8,896 bases of DNA, from the NCBI GenBank assembly GCA_001603335.1, contig LUYR01000056.1, positions 1-8,896 on the forward strand. The letters are read 5' to 3'. Position 1 is the first letter of the stretch, and each line of letters starts with the position of its first letter. The position numbers and the translations under genes are program-made. This DNA is from Rhodospirillales bacterium Alpha_05. GTDB lineage: Bacteria; Pseudomonadota; Alphaproteobacteria; Rhodospirillales; Rhodospirillaceae. Under the pieces are notes generated by a model. The model did no database searches. It was not told the DNA's origin and saw only the letters and a program-made list of their open reading frames with translations. This document shows positions 1 to 6,986 of this stretch, one piece after another.

Positions 1-1827
1 GGAGAGCGGCAGCACGACGCGGAAGCGGCAGCCGCCTTCGGCGCGGTTTTCCGCGGTGATCCGGCCCCCCATGCCGGTCATCAGACCGAGGCTGATGGAC
101 AGCCCGAGGCCGGTGCCCAGGCCTTCGGTCTTGCGGGTGAAGAACGGGTCGAAGAGGTGGGGCATGTCTTCGGCGCGGACGCCGGTGCCGGTGTCGGTGA
201 TCTCGATCCGCGCGATCCGGCCGCCGTCGCGCCCGGTGTCGGCGGCGAGGGTGACCTCGATCCGGTCCGGCGGGCCGGGGTGGAGGGTGCGGCGCTCGAC
301 GATCGCGTCGACGGCGTTGCGCAACAGGTTGATCAGCACCTGCTCGAGCTGGCGGCGATGGCCGAGGGCGGCGAGCACGCCCGCGGGCTTGTCGAAGGCA
401 AGCGCGATGGCGAGCCCGGAGCATTGCGGCGCCATCAGCGCCAGCGCGGATTCGATCGCGGCGCCGATGGCGAAGCTCTTCCGCGGTCCGGCGTCGCGGC
501 GGCTGAACGCCTGCATGTAGTCGATGGTCTCGCGCAGGCGGTCGGACTGCGCGCCGATGGTTTCGAACTTCGTCTTGATCGTCTCGGCGTCGCCGTCGTC
601 GAGGGAGAGCAGCGCGCTTTCCGCCGAGAGGCGGATGACGTTCAGCGGCTGGCTGATTTCGTGCGCCAGCGAGGCCGACATTTCACCCAGCAACGCCAGC
701 TTCGAGGCATGGCGCAGGGCTTCTTCCATTTGGCGCTGCTCGGTGATGTCCTCGACGATGAGGAGGTAGCCGCGGCCGACCTCGCCGATCCGCGACAGCA
801 CGATCCGCGCGTGGCCGAGTTCGGCGCTGCGCTTGAGGCGGCTGGTGCCGTTGATCGCGGTGCGGCCGGTTTCGGCGGCGAGGCGGGCCATCATCTCGGG
901 CAGCGGCGGTTGTGCATCGGGCAGCCAGTCGGTGGCGTCCTCGGGCACCGCCTCGCCCTCGTCGAGCCCGACGATGGCGCGGAACGCCGGATTGACGGTG
1001 ACCACCGCGCCCGCGGCGTCGAGGGTGAGGATGCCGAACGGGGTGTTTTCGATGATGCCGCGCGAGCGCGCCTCGCTCTGGCGCAGGCGCTCGGTGGCGA
1101 GGCGGAGCTGGGTGACGTCGGTGATGATCGCGAACTGCCCGGACGGTACGCCGCCGACGCCCTTGAGCGGCGCCGCCGAGATCAACACGAAGCGCACCTC
1201 GCTTTGGCCGCAGGCGAGCGCCACCTCGACCGAGCGCGGCAGCGTCGGCGAGAACAGCGGATCGAGGCGCTTGCGGCTGTCGGGCTTCACCAGTTCTTCG
1301 AGCGGCTTGCCGAGCAGCGCCATGTCGCTGCCGCCGAACCACGAGATGAAGCGCGGGTTGGCGAAGACGATGTGGCGGTCGCGGTCGAGCACGATCACGC
1401 CTTCGGTGATGGTTTCGACGAGCAGGCGGTAGCGGTATTCGTTTTCGGCGAGCGCGACTTCGCGGGCGCGTTCGGCGGTGATGTCGCGGCAGAGGATCAT
1501 CCGCCGCCCGCCCTGGGTCTGGGTTTCGCGGATCTCGATGGTTGTGCCGCCGGGCATGCCGATCAGGCAGCACTGCGCGCCGGTGGCGGCGTGGCGGTGG
1601 GCAAGCCAGGCTTCGGCGGTGGTGCGGCCGAGCGCGGCGGCGGCCTCGAGATTTTCGATGAAGGTGAGCGACCGCACCAGGGGCATGCCGAACAGGTCCC
1701 AGGCGCGCTCGAACGCATGGTTGAAGGCGATGATGCCGTCGTCGGCGTCGAGCAGCAGCACGCCCTCGCTAAAGCTGGCGAAGGCGTCGTGGAGGGCGTC
1801 GGAGATCGGGTCGCGGTCGTGGAGCAT
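1..1827 (-). CDS. PAS-domain sensor histidine kinase, C-terminal end cut by window edge
   Basis: Sensor kinase that should autophosphorylate on His and pass the phosphate to a response regulator not seen here. I translated 609 in-frame residues from the ATG at 1827 down to base 1 with no stop. There is no signal peptide or membrane segment, so it is probably cytoplasmic. Three PAS-like segments lie at about residues 14-115, 132-245 and 252-365. The HisKA dimerisation helix at about 375-440 carries HEISQPLN with the phosphoacceptor His389. The HATPase domain at about 485-609 has an N box (N500, N504), G1 (DTGTG, D545), an F box (DPFF, 560-563) and G2 (GLGTGLGL, 569-576). The HEIxQPL form is shared with FixL/DctB-type kinases. 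A GGGGGA ribosome site sits just upstream of the ATG. The HATPase domain looks nearly complete at the edge, so the protein may end soon or continue into a receiver domain. The sensed signal cannot be told from sequence. Confidence 0.95.
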   Translation of the reverse strand, partial: MLHDRDPISDALHDAFASFSEGVLLLDADDGIIAFNHAFERAWDLFGMPLVRSLTFIENLEAAAALGRTTAEAWLAHRHAATGAQCCLIGMPGGTTIEIRETQTQGGRRMILCRDITAERAREVALAENEYRYRLLVETITEGVIVLDRDRHIVFANPRFISWFGGSDMALLGKPLEELVKPDSRKRLDPLFSPTLPRSVEVALACGQSEVRFVLISAAPLKGVGGVPSGQFAIITDVTQLRLATERLRQSEARSRGIIENTPFGILTLDAAGAVVTVNPAFRAIVGLDEGEAVPEDATDWLPDAQPPLPEMMARLAAETGRTAINGTSRLKRSAELGHARIVLSRIGEVGRGYLLIVEDITEQRQMEEALRHASKLALLGEMSASLAHEISQPLNVIRLSAESALLSLDDGDAETIKTKFETIGAQSDRLRETIDYMQAFSRRDAGPRKSFAIGAAIESALALMAPQCSGLAIALAFDKPAGVLAALGHRRQLEQVLINLLRNAVDAIVERRTLHPGPPDRIEVTLAADTGRDGGRIARIEITDTGTGVRAEDMPHLFDPFFTRKTEGLGTGLGLSISLGLMTGMGGRITAENRAEGGCRFRVVLPLS

Positions 1828-1970
1828 CGGTCCCCCGGTATGGCGGCCCCACCATAGCACGCCCGGTTGCGGCGGTCATCGTCGTGCCAAAGGAGATGCA
1901 TCAAGGCGATCAACGACGTATGCTGGTGAGGTGGCGAGTCGCCGCAGAGTTTTCCCGGAGTTTCGCGACA

Positions 1971-2789
1971 ATGACCGACCGTATCACGCCGTTCCCCGGC
2001 AAATCCCCCGAGACGCCCGCCGGCGACAAGCCCGGACGGGGCGAGAGCGGTCGGGTGTTGCAGTTCGACCAGGGCGAAGCGACGCCCGCGCCGTCGCCGT
2101 CGCTGCACGATACCGACGTGCTGGTGGCGGGGGCCAATCCGCTGCTCAACGCCCTGGCCGCGCTCGCCGAGATCCGCGCCGGTCGCCGCGTCATCGTGGT
2201 GCCGTTCGAGGGCGGGGACGAATGGGACTACGACCTCGGCGTCCAGGCGACCTTCCACCGCTTCGTCGATGCCGCCGCCGAGACCCTCTATGCGCTCTCG
2301 CCCAGCCGCCGCCTCGACTTCCGCAACACGCCCTTCCCCGACGCCCACTGGGGCCGCCTGTTTCAGCGCCTGCAGGAGCGCCGCCGCCGCATGCTCGATG
2401 CCGACGTGCTGCGCCTCGAACCCGGCGTCGGCATCCTCTGGCAGGGCGAATCGCCCGAAGGCCTGCGCCTGATCCTCGGCCGCCCGCCGAAGGCCGAGCC
2501 GCTCAGCAGCCGCGCCGAGCTCAATTGCATCCGCGCCGCGTGCTCCGACACCTGGGAATCCGACATTCCGCGCGCAGTGTTCGCCTCCGCGCCGGGGCAG
2601 GAGCAGGCGATCCAGGCCGCGGTGCTGGTGCTGACCTCCGACGTCGTGCCCGGCCTGCCCGCCACCTCGCTCAGGATCAAGCGCCTGGGTTCGGCGCGCG
2701 GCCCCTACCTCGACGCGGCGCAGAAGGGCGACCGTGCCTTCGACGACGTGCTCGAGGCGATCCGCGCGGTGGCGCACCCGGAAATCTAG
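1971..2789 (+). CDS. Uncharacterised protein, 272 aa, faint DotU/TssL-like signature
   Basis: I do not recognise this gene with confidence. The ATG at 1971 is preferred because GGAG lies at 1957-1960 and the N terminus is then a natural polar, Pro/Gly-rich tail of about 45 residues. In-frame starts at 1884 (GTG), 1896 and 1920 would add up to 29 residues. After the tail comes LVAGANPLLNAL (51-62), then a mixed helical region with HWGRLFQRL at 126-134 followed by an Arg-rich helix, and an alpha/beta C-terminal part with a hydrophobic stretch at about 213-224. No signal peptide or membrane helix is evident. The two motifs, about 75 residues apart, loosely resemble the opening and the middle of DotU/TssL domains of type VI secretion. 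No secretion genes are nearby and the C-terminal membrane anchor of that family is missing, so this is a weak hint. The gene diverges from the histidine kinase and converges on ppk2, overlapping it by 4 bases. Confidence 0.8.
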   Translation: MTDRITPFPGKSPETPAGDKPGRGESGRVLQFDQGEATPAPSPSLHDTDVLVAGANPLLNALAALAEIRAGRRVIVVPFEGGDEWDYDLGVQATFHRFVDAAAETLYALSPSRRLDFRNTPFPDAHWGRLFQRLQERRRRMLDADVLRLEPGVGILWQGESPEGLRLILGRPPKAEPLSSRAELNCIRAACSDTWESDIPRAVFASAPGQEQAIQAAVLVLTSDVVPGLPATSLRIKRLGSARGPYLDAAQKGDRAFDDVLEAIRAVAHPEI

Positions 2790-3592
2790 TCGTCGTCGCC
2801 CGGCAGCCCGAGGCTTTCGCGGATCTTTCGCTCCACCTCCGGGTCCATTTCGGGCGGCGTCGCGGCGACCCCCTTGCCGAGGGCGTCGACCAGGGTTTCG
2901 AGCGCCTCGAGGCGGCCGTTGAGCTTGTATTCGCCCGAGATCGCGTGCCACGGCGCGTGCTTGGTGTGGGTCTTCTCGAACATTTCCGCGATCGCGTCCT
3001 CGTAGTCGCCGCGCTTGTCGCGGTTGCGCACGTCCTCGAGGGTGAGCTTCCAGCGTTTGTGGGGTTTCTTCAGGCGCTCGGCGAAGCGCCTGAGCTGCTC
3101 CTCGGGCGAGATGTGGATGAACATCTTCACCAGCCGCACGCCGTCGTCGGTGAGCATTTCCTCGAAGGCGTTGATCTCGTCGTAGGCGCGCTTCCACTCC
3201 GGCTTTTTCGCGAAGCCCTCGACCCGCTCCACCAGCACCCGGCCGTACCACGAGCGGTCGAAGATCGCGATGTCGCCCTTGAGCGGCAGCTTGGTCCAGA
3301 AGCGGTAGAGGTAGTGCTTGCCCTGGTCGTCGGGATTGGGCGCGGCGATCGACCAGGCGTAGCAGTGGCGCGGATCGAGGCGCTCGTTGATGCGCCGGAT
3401 CGCGCCGCCCTTGCCCGCCGCGTCCCAGCCCTCGAACAGCACGATCGCGCGCCGACCCTCGGCGACGTAGCGCTGTTGCAACGACAGCAGTTTCAACTGC
3501 AAGGCTCCGAGCCGATGTTCGTAGGTCTCGACCGTGTCGATGCGTTTGTCGAGGTCGACGGCATCGAGACGAGGGGTTTTCTTGGGGGACAT
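2786..3592 (-). CDS. ppk2: Polyphosphate kinase 2 (PPK2 family), 268 aa
   Basis: Transfers phosphate between inorganic polyphosphate and nucleotides in the cytosol, either forming NTP or NDP from polyphosphate or the reverse. The single-domain P-loop fold is clear. Walker A is EGWDAAGKGG at residues 54-63 (Lys61), and the Walker B-type motif FDRSWYGR lies at 111-118 (Asp112). The lid module around KRWKLTLEDVRNRDKRGDY (179-197) supplies basic residues for the phosphate chain. The length fits single-domain PPK2 enzymes. The ATG at 3592 is chosen because AAGGAG lies 6 bases upstream (3604-3599) and homology begins shortly after it. A longer frame back to 3682 adds 30 residues without family features. 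Whether AMP, ADP or GDP is the preferred acceptor cannot be fixed from these motifs. The gene is divergent from gap, and its stop codon overlaps that of the converging upstream gene. Confidence 0.95.
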   Translation of the reverse strand: MSPKKTPRLDAVDLDKRIDTVETYEHRLGALQLKLLSLQQRYVAEGRRAIVLFEGWDAAGKGGAIRRINERLDPRHCYAWSIAAPNPDDQGKHYLYRFWTKLPLKGDIAIFDRSWYGRVLVERVEGFAKKPEWKRAYDEINAFEEMLTDDGVRLVKMFIHISPEEQLRRFAERLKKPHKRWKLTLEDVRNRDKRGDYEDAIAEMFEKTHTKHAPWHAISGEYKLNGRLEALETLVDALGKGVAATPPEMDPEVERKIRESLGLPGDDD

Positions 3593-3771
3593 CGGGCTCT
3601 CCTTGAGGGCGGTTCGCCAGGGGTGGTTTCGCGGGTGGGCAGGGAAAATCCCGGCAATAATCTTACCGTGAATATTTGGCATTTTCGCTCAGGACGCACT
3701 AGATTTGACCGGGTAAGTGTGACAAACACTCAAGGGCTGGAAAACGGTTTGTGGGGCCTACCCCCAATGCG

Positions 3772-3799
3772 TTGCAACCCCAGCGCTTTCGTGTGAGAT
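3772..3799 (+). promoter_or_regulatory. Candidate sigma70-type promoter for gap-pgk
   Basis: TTGCAA at 3772-3777 and TGAGAT at 3794-3799 are separated by 16 bases. The -35 is fair and the -10 imperfect. The position would give a leader of about 125 bases before gap. No other better pair was seen upstream of gap. Confidence 0.35.
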
Positions 3800-3804
3800 T
3801 CCTT

Positions 3805-3820
3805 GCGGGCGCGTGCCCGC
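3805..3820 (+). repeat. Perfect GC hairpin in the gap leader
   Basis: GCGGGC (3805-3810) and GCCCGC (3815-3820) form a perfect 6-bp stem around a GCGT loop. Further self-complementary GC runs follow to about 3855. There is no T tract, so it is not a standard terminator. It would sit at or near the 5' end of the gap transcript and may stabilise it. Confidence 0.45.
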
Positions 3821-3932
3821 CGCCGCGGCGCTGCGCCGAAGGCCGGCGGCCGTCCGATTTGTCGGTTTTCGCGGTTTCGCCGCGTCATCAGAGCCTGCGC
3901 ATCAGCGGGCAAACAATTTAGGAGGAAGGACT

Positions 3933-4940
3933 ATGGCGGTTCGGGTAGCGATCAACGGTTTCGGCCGTATCGGGCGGTTGGTTTTCCGCGCCCTGGTGGA
4001 ATCCGGTCGTAGCGACATCGAGGTGGTCGCGATCAACGATCTCGGCTCCGCCGCCGACAACGCCCACCTCGTCAAGTACGATTCGGTCCATGGCCGTCTC
4101 GCCGAAGACGTCACCGTCGCGGGCGACGTGATGACCGTCGGCCACCGCAAGATCAAGGTGGTGGCGCAGCGCGATCCGTCGCAGCTGCCGTGGAAGGACC
4201 TGGGCGTCGACATCGCCTTCGAGTGCACCGGCATCTTCACCGACCGCGAAAAGGCGAAGGTTCACCTCGACGCCGGCGCGAAGCGCGTCCTGGTGTCCGC
4301 GCCGTCGAACGGCGCCGACCTCACCGTGGTCTACGGCGTCAACCACGACAAGCTGACCAAGGACCACCTCGTGGTCTCCAACGCCTCGTGCACCACCAAC
4401 TGCCTCGCGCCGGTCGCCTACGTCCTGCACAAGGCGTTCGGCGTCGAGCACGGCTTCATGACCACGGTGCACTCGTACACTGGCGACCAGAACGTCGTCG
4501 ACACCCTGCACAAGGACCTGCACCGCGCCCGCGCCGCCGCGCTCTCGATGATCCCGACCACCACCGGCGCGGCCAAGGCCGTCGGCCTGGTGCTGCCGGA
4601 ACTGAAGGGCAAGCTCGACGGCTCCTCGATCCGCGTGCCGACCCCGAACGTGTCGATGATCGACTTCAAGTGCGTGCTGAAGCGCTCGGTCACCGCCGAG
4701 GAAGTCAACGCCGCGATCAAGGCTGCTGCCGAAGGCGAGCTCAAGGGCGTTCTCGCGGTCAACGACCGTCCGCTGGTCTCGGTCGACTTCAACCACAACC
4801 CGGCGAGCTCGACCTTCGATCTCGGCGAGACCAAGGTGATCGACGGCACCTTCGTGCGCGTCCTCTCCTGGTACGACAACGAGTGGGGCTTCTCGAACCG
4901 CATGCTCGATACCGCTGCGGCGATCGCGAAGCTGATCTAA
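3933..4940 (+). CDS. gap: Type I glyceraldehyde-3-phosphate dehydrogenase
   Basis: Oxidises and phosphorylates glyceraldehyde 3-phosphate to 1,3-bisphosphoglycerate with reduction of NAD, in glycolysis or its reversal, as a cytosolic tetramer. The 335 residues match the usual family length. The Rossmann motif is NGFGRIGR at 8-15, and INDL at 34-37 (Asp36) is the form expected for NAD preference. The active site is ASCTTNC with nucleophile Cys153 and base His180. The substrate-binding TTTGAAKAVG segment lies at 209-218, and WYDNEWGFSNRM near the C terminus is typical. The ATG at 3933 follows a very strong GGAGGAAGG at 3921-3929. An in-frame upstream ATG at 3813 adds 40 residues of non-family sequence. 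pgk follows after 76 bases, so the two are probably co-transcribed. The strong ribosome site fits a highly expressed enzyme. Confidence 0.98.
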   Translation: MAVRVAINGFGRIGRLVFRALVESGRSDIEVVAINDLGSAADNAHLVKYDSVHGRLAEDVTVAGDVMTVGHRKIKVVAQRDPSQLPWKDLGVDIAFECTGIFTDREKAKVHLDAGAKRVLVSAPSNGADLTVVYGVNHDKLTKDHLVVSNASCTTNCLAPVAYVLHKAFGVEHGFMTTVHSYTGDQNVVDTLHKDLHRARAAALSMIPTTTGAAKAVGLVLPELKGKLDGSSIRVPTPNVSMIDFKCVLKRSVTAEEVNAAIKAAAEGELKGVLAVNDRPLVSVDFNHNPASSTFDLGETKVIDGTFVRVLSWYDNEWGFSNRMLDTAAAIAKLI

Positions 4941-4957
4941 GAAACCGGCTGACGCGT

Positions 4958-4988
4958 CCGCCCGCGCTCCCTCTCGGGGTGCGGGCGG
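4958..4988 (+). repeat. Intercistronic hairpin between gap and pgk
   Basis: CCGCCCGC (4958-4965) and GCGGGCGG (4981-4988) form a perfect 8-bp GC stem around a 15-base loop. No T run follows, so full intrinsic termination is unlikely. A 3' stabilising or processing element that sets gap mRNA above pgk mRNA is plausible but inferred. Confidence 0.55.
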
Positions 4989-5016
4989 CGCGGCGCTGCA
5001 ATCGGGGGAATATCCT

Positions 5017-6204
5017 ATGGCTTTCAAGACGCTCGACGATCTCGACGTGCGCGGCAAGACGGTGTTCGTGCGCTCCGATCTCAACGTTCCGGTGAAGGAC
5101 GGCAAGGTCACCGACGCGACTCGCATCGTGCGCTCCGCCTCCACCATCGAAGACCTGCTGAAGGCGGGCGCCGCGGTGATCGTCGCTTCCCATTTCGGCC
5201 GCCCCAAGGGCGTCGATCCGGTGTTCTCGCTCGAGCCGGTGGTCGCGCCGCTCTCCGAGGCCCTCGGCGGCAAGCCGGTGAAGTTCGCCTCCGATTGCGT
5301 CGGCCCGGTCGCCGAAGCCGCCGCCAAGGCGCTGAAGCCGGGCGAGGTGCTGCTGCTCGAGAACCTCCGCTTCCACCCCGAGGAAGAAAAGAACGAGCCG
5401 AATTTCGTCGCCGCGCTGTGCAAGCTCGCCGACGTTTACGTCAACGACGCCTTCTCCTCCGCGCATCGCGCCCACGCCTCGACCGAGGGCATGGCGCACC
5501 ATCTTCCCGCCGCCGCCGGCCGCCTGATGCAGGCCGAGCTGGAGGCGCTCGAGAAGGTGCTGGAGAAGCCCGAGCGTCCGGTCGCCGCGATCGTCGGCGG
5601 CGCCAAGGTCTCGACCAAGCTCGACCTTCTCGGCAACCTCGTGTCGCGCGTCGACGTGCTGGTGATCGGCGGCGCGATGGCCAACACCTTCCTCGCCGCC
5701 CAGGGCATCGACGTGGGCAAGTCGCTGTGCGAGCACGAGATGAAGGACACCGCCCTCGAGGTGCTGAAGACCGCCGAAGCCAAGGGCTGCGCGGTGATCC
5801 TGCCGACCGACGTGGTGGTCGCCGCGGCGTTCGCCGCCGGTGCGCCGTCCAAGGTGGTGGCGGCCGACGCCGTGCCCGCCGACCAGATGATCCTCGACAT
5901 CGGCCCGGTCTCGGTGCGCACCGTGGTCAACCGCCTTGCCGAGTGCAAGACCCTGCTCTGGAACGGCCCGTTCGGCGCGTTCGAGATCAAGCCGTTCGAC
6001 GCCGGAACCAACGGCGTGGCGCGCGGCGCGGCCGACCTCACCAAGAAGGGCGTGCTGGTTTCGGTGGCGGGCGGCGGCGATACGGTTTCCGCACTTGCCA
6101 ACGCGGGTGTGGTTGATACCCTCTCCTATGTGTCGACGGCGGGCGGCGCGTTCCTCGAATGGCTCGAGGGCAAGACCCTGCCGGGCGTCGCCGCGCTCGG
6201 CTGA
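5017..6204 (+). CDS. pgk: Phosphoglycerate kinase
   Basis: Transfers phosphate from 1,3-bisphosphoglycerate to ADP, giving 3-phosphoglycerate and ATP; cytosolic monomer. The 395 residues are full length. The N-terminal substrate domain carries RSDLNVP (Asp21, Asn23), Arg36, SHFGRP (His59, Arg62), ENLRF (Arg118) and SAHRAHAS (Arg151). The C-terminal nucleotide domain has GGAKVSTKLD (194-203), WNGPFGAFE (315-323) and AGGGDTVSAL (351-360). All of the usual substrate contacts are present, so it should be active. The ATG at 5017 follows GGGGGAA at 5004-5010 with good spacing. It lies 76 bases after gap, whose product is its substrate, and 39 bases before the next gene, consistent with one operon. 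Confidence 0.98.
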   Translation: MAFKTLDDLDVRGKTVFVRSDLNVPVKDGKVTDATRIVRSASTIEDLLKAGAAVIVASHFGRPKGVDPVFSLEPVVAPLSEALGGKPVKFASDCVGPVAEAAAKALKPGEVLLLENLRFHPEEEKNEPNFVAALCKLADVYVNDAFSSAHRAHASTEGMAHHLPAAAGRLMQAELEALEKVLEKPERPVAAIVGGAKVSTKLDLLGNLVSRVDVLVIGGAMANTFLAAQGIDVGKSLCEHEMKDTALEVLKTAEAKGCAVILPTDVVVAAAFAAGAPSKVVAADAVPADQMILDIGPVSVRTVVNRLAECKTLLWNGPFGAFEIKPFDAGTNGVARGAADLTKKGVLVSVAGGGDTVSALANAGVVDTLSYVSTAGGAFLEWLEGKTLPGVAALG

Positions 6205-6243
6205 GCGCGCCAAGACCACGGCGGCGAGGGAGACGGATCGGAA

Positions 6244-6738
6244 TTGACCACCTGTGATACCGACGCCTTCGCCGCCATGGCTGCCCGCCTGGAGGGCACG
6301 AATGTCAGCCCCCAGACCTTCCTCGCGACGGACTACCTCAATCACTTCAACGAAGTGGTGATGCTGCTCGGAATGCTTGCGGACATGCCCGAGATGTTCG
6401 AGGACGTCGCGGCGTGGGCGCCCAAGTCCTACGTCGACCACTTCCGCGACAGCAGCATCGCCGACCGCGAAATCGCAGTGGAAGCCTATGCCCTCGCGCC
6501 CGAGCGTTACCGCCGCCCGTTCGACGACACCATCGCCCAGGCGGAGAAGGTGGTCGCCCAGGCGGTGGCGCTGATCGGCCCGGCGATCGAGGCCGAGGAC
6601 TCGGAGCGCGTCGCTGCGATCGGTGCGAGCGCGTCGCAGATTCTGCAGAAGCTGATCGACGTCGCCTCCGGAATCATTCACGGTTCGGAGAAGGGGATGT
6701 CGCAGGCGGAAATCGACATCGTCATCGGCGACCCCTGA
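6244..6738 (+). CDS. Uncharacterised helical protein downstream of pgk, 164 aa, TTG start
   Basis: I do not recognise a named family. The protein is soluble, acidic and predicted by eye to be almost all helical, with no signal peptide or membrane segment. It contains DYLNHFNEVVMLLGML at 30-45, a second His/Asp pair at HFRD (66-69) and a late His146. These spaced His and acidic residues could suggest a metal-binding helical bundle, but no known motif is complete. The TTG at 6244 is chosen because GAGGGAG lies at 6226-6232, about 11 bases upstream; the next in-frame ATG at 6277 has no ribosome site. Reading is uninterrupted, with codon use like the neighbours. It begins 39 bases after pgk and is probably the last gene of the gap-pgk operon, a place where fba is often found in related bacteria. 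No clear terminator follows. Confidence 0.85.
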   Translation: MTTCDTDAFAAMAARLEGTNVSPQTFLATDYLNHFNEVVMLLGMLADMPEMFEDVAAWAPKSYVDHFRDSSIADREIAVEAYALAPERYRRPFDDTIAQAEKVVAQAVALIGPAIEAEDSERVAAIGASASQILQKLIDVASGIIHGSEKGMSQAEIDIVIGDP

Positions 6739-6828
6739 CTCGCCACGGGATTGCCCTGAATCCCCCCATTCCTTAGAAATCCGACAAAAAATAGTCGCCT
6801 GCGATGCGCGGGAGGGCGTCATTCGCGG

Positions 6829-6857
6829 TTGTCGGCGCATAGGCGTTTGGCTACACT
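6829..6857 (+). promoter_or_regulatory. Candidate sigma70-type promoter for the lipoprotein gene
   Basis: TTGTCG at 6829-6834 and TACACT at 6852-6857 are spaced by exactly 17 bases. Transcription would begin near 6864, leaving a leader of about 120 bases. An inverted repeat (6796-6845) overlaps the -35 and spacer and might be an operator. Confidence 0.5.
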
Positions 6858-6986
6858 GCGGCGGGTGGAGTTCCGGGCGCGGGGGGCATGTGCCGGTTTG
6901 GGGCTTCTTTTCAGGGATTATTCCAGCAATACCACTTCGGAGCGGGCGATACGCTCGGGGATCATACAAAAAGGTAGTTCGCGACG

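Larger units (their letters stand above)
3593..3932. other. Divergent ppk2/gap regulatory region without a gene
   Basis: This 340-base spacer must hold the control signals for both ppk2 (leftward) and gap (rightward). Its centre (about 3650-3735) is AT-richer than anything around it. It contains a small dyad, AGTGT-gacaa-ACACT, at 3716-3730, which could be an operator half-site pair. A candidate gap promoter lies at 3772-3799. From about 3800 to 3870 the sequence is extremely GC-rich and self-complementary, and would form the leader of the gap mRNA. I found no convincing minus-strand promoter for ppk2; TTGTCA and TTGAGT matches on that strand lack a good partner at proper spacing. Short open frames across the region look non-coding. 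Confidence 0.7.

Noticed and set aside
157..1857. Long plus-strand open frame of 566 codons
   Set aside because: It lies antisense to the histidine kinase, whose translation shows all kinase motifs. The plus-strand product is low-complexity and rich in Asp/Glu/Arg/Gly/Ala, as expected from a high-GC shadow frame.
1828..1970. Promoters in the gap between the kinase and the uncharacterised gene
   Set aside because: Several partial -10-like matches, such as TATGGT on the minus strand, lack a -35 at proper spacing; nothing firm could be supported.
1478..3796. Plus-strand open frame of 772 codons spanning several genes
   Set aside because: It crosses the kinase, the uncharacterised gene and ppk2 in frames other than theirs, and shows no coherent domain.
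4789..6969. Minus-strand open frame of 726 codons opposite pgk
   Set aside because: Shadow of pgk and the following gene; the product is repetitive in Arg/His/Gly/Val/Asp with no family motif.
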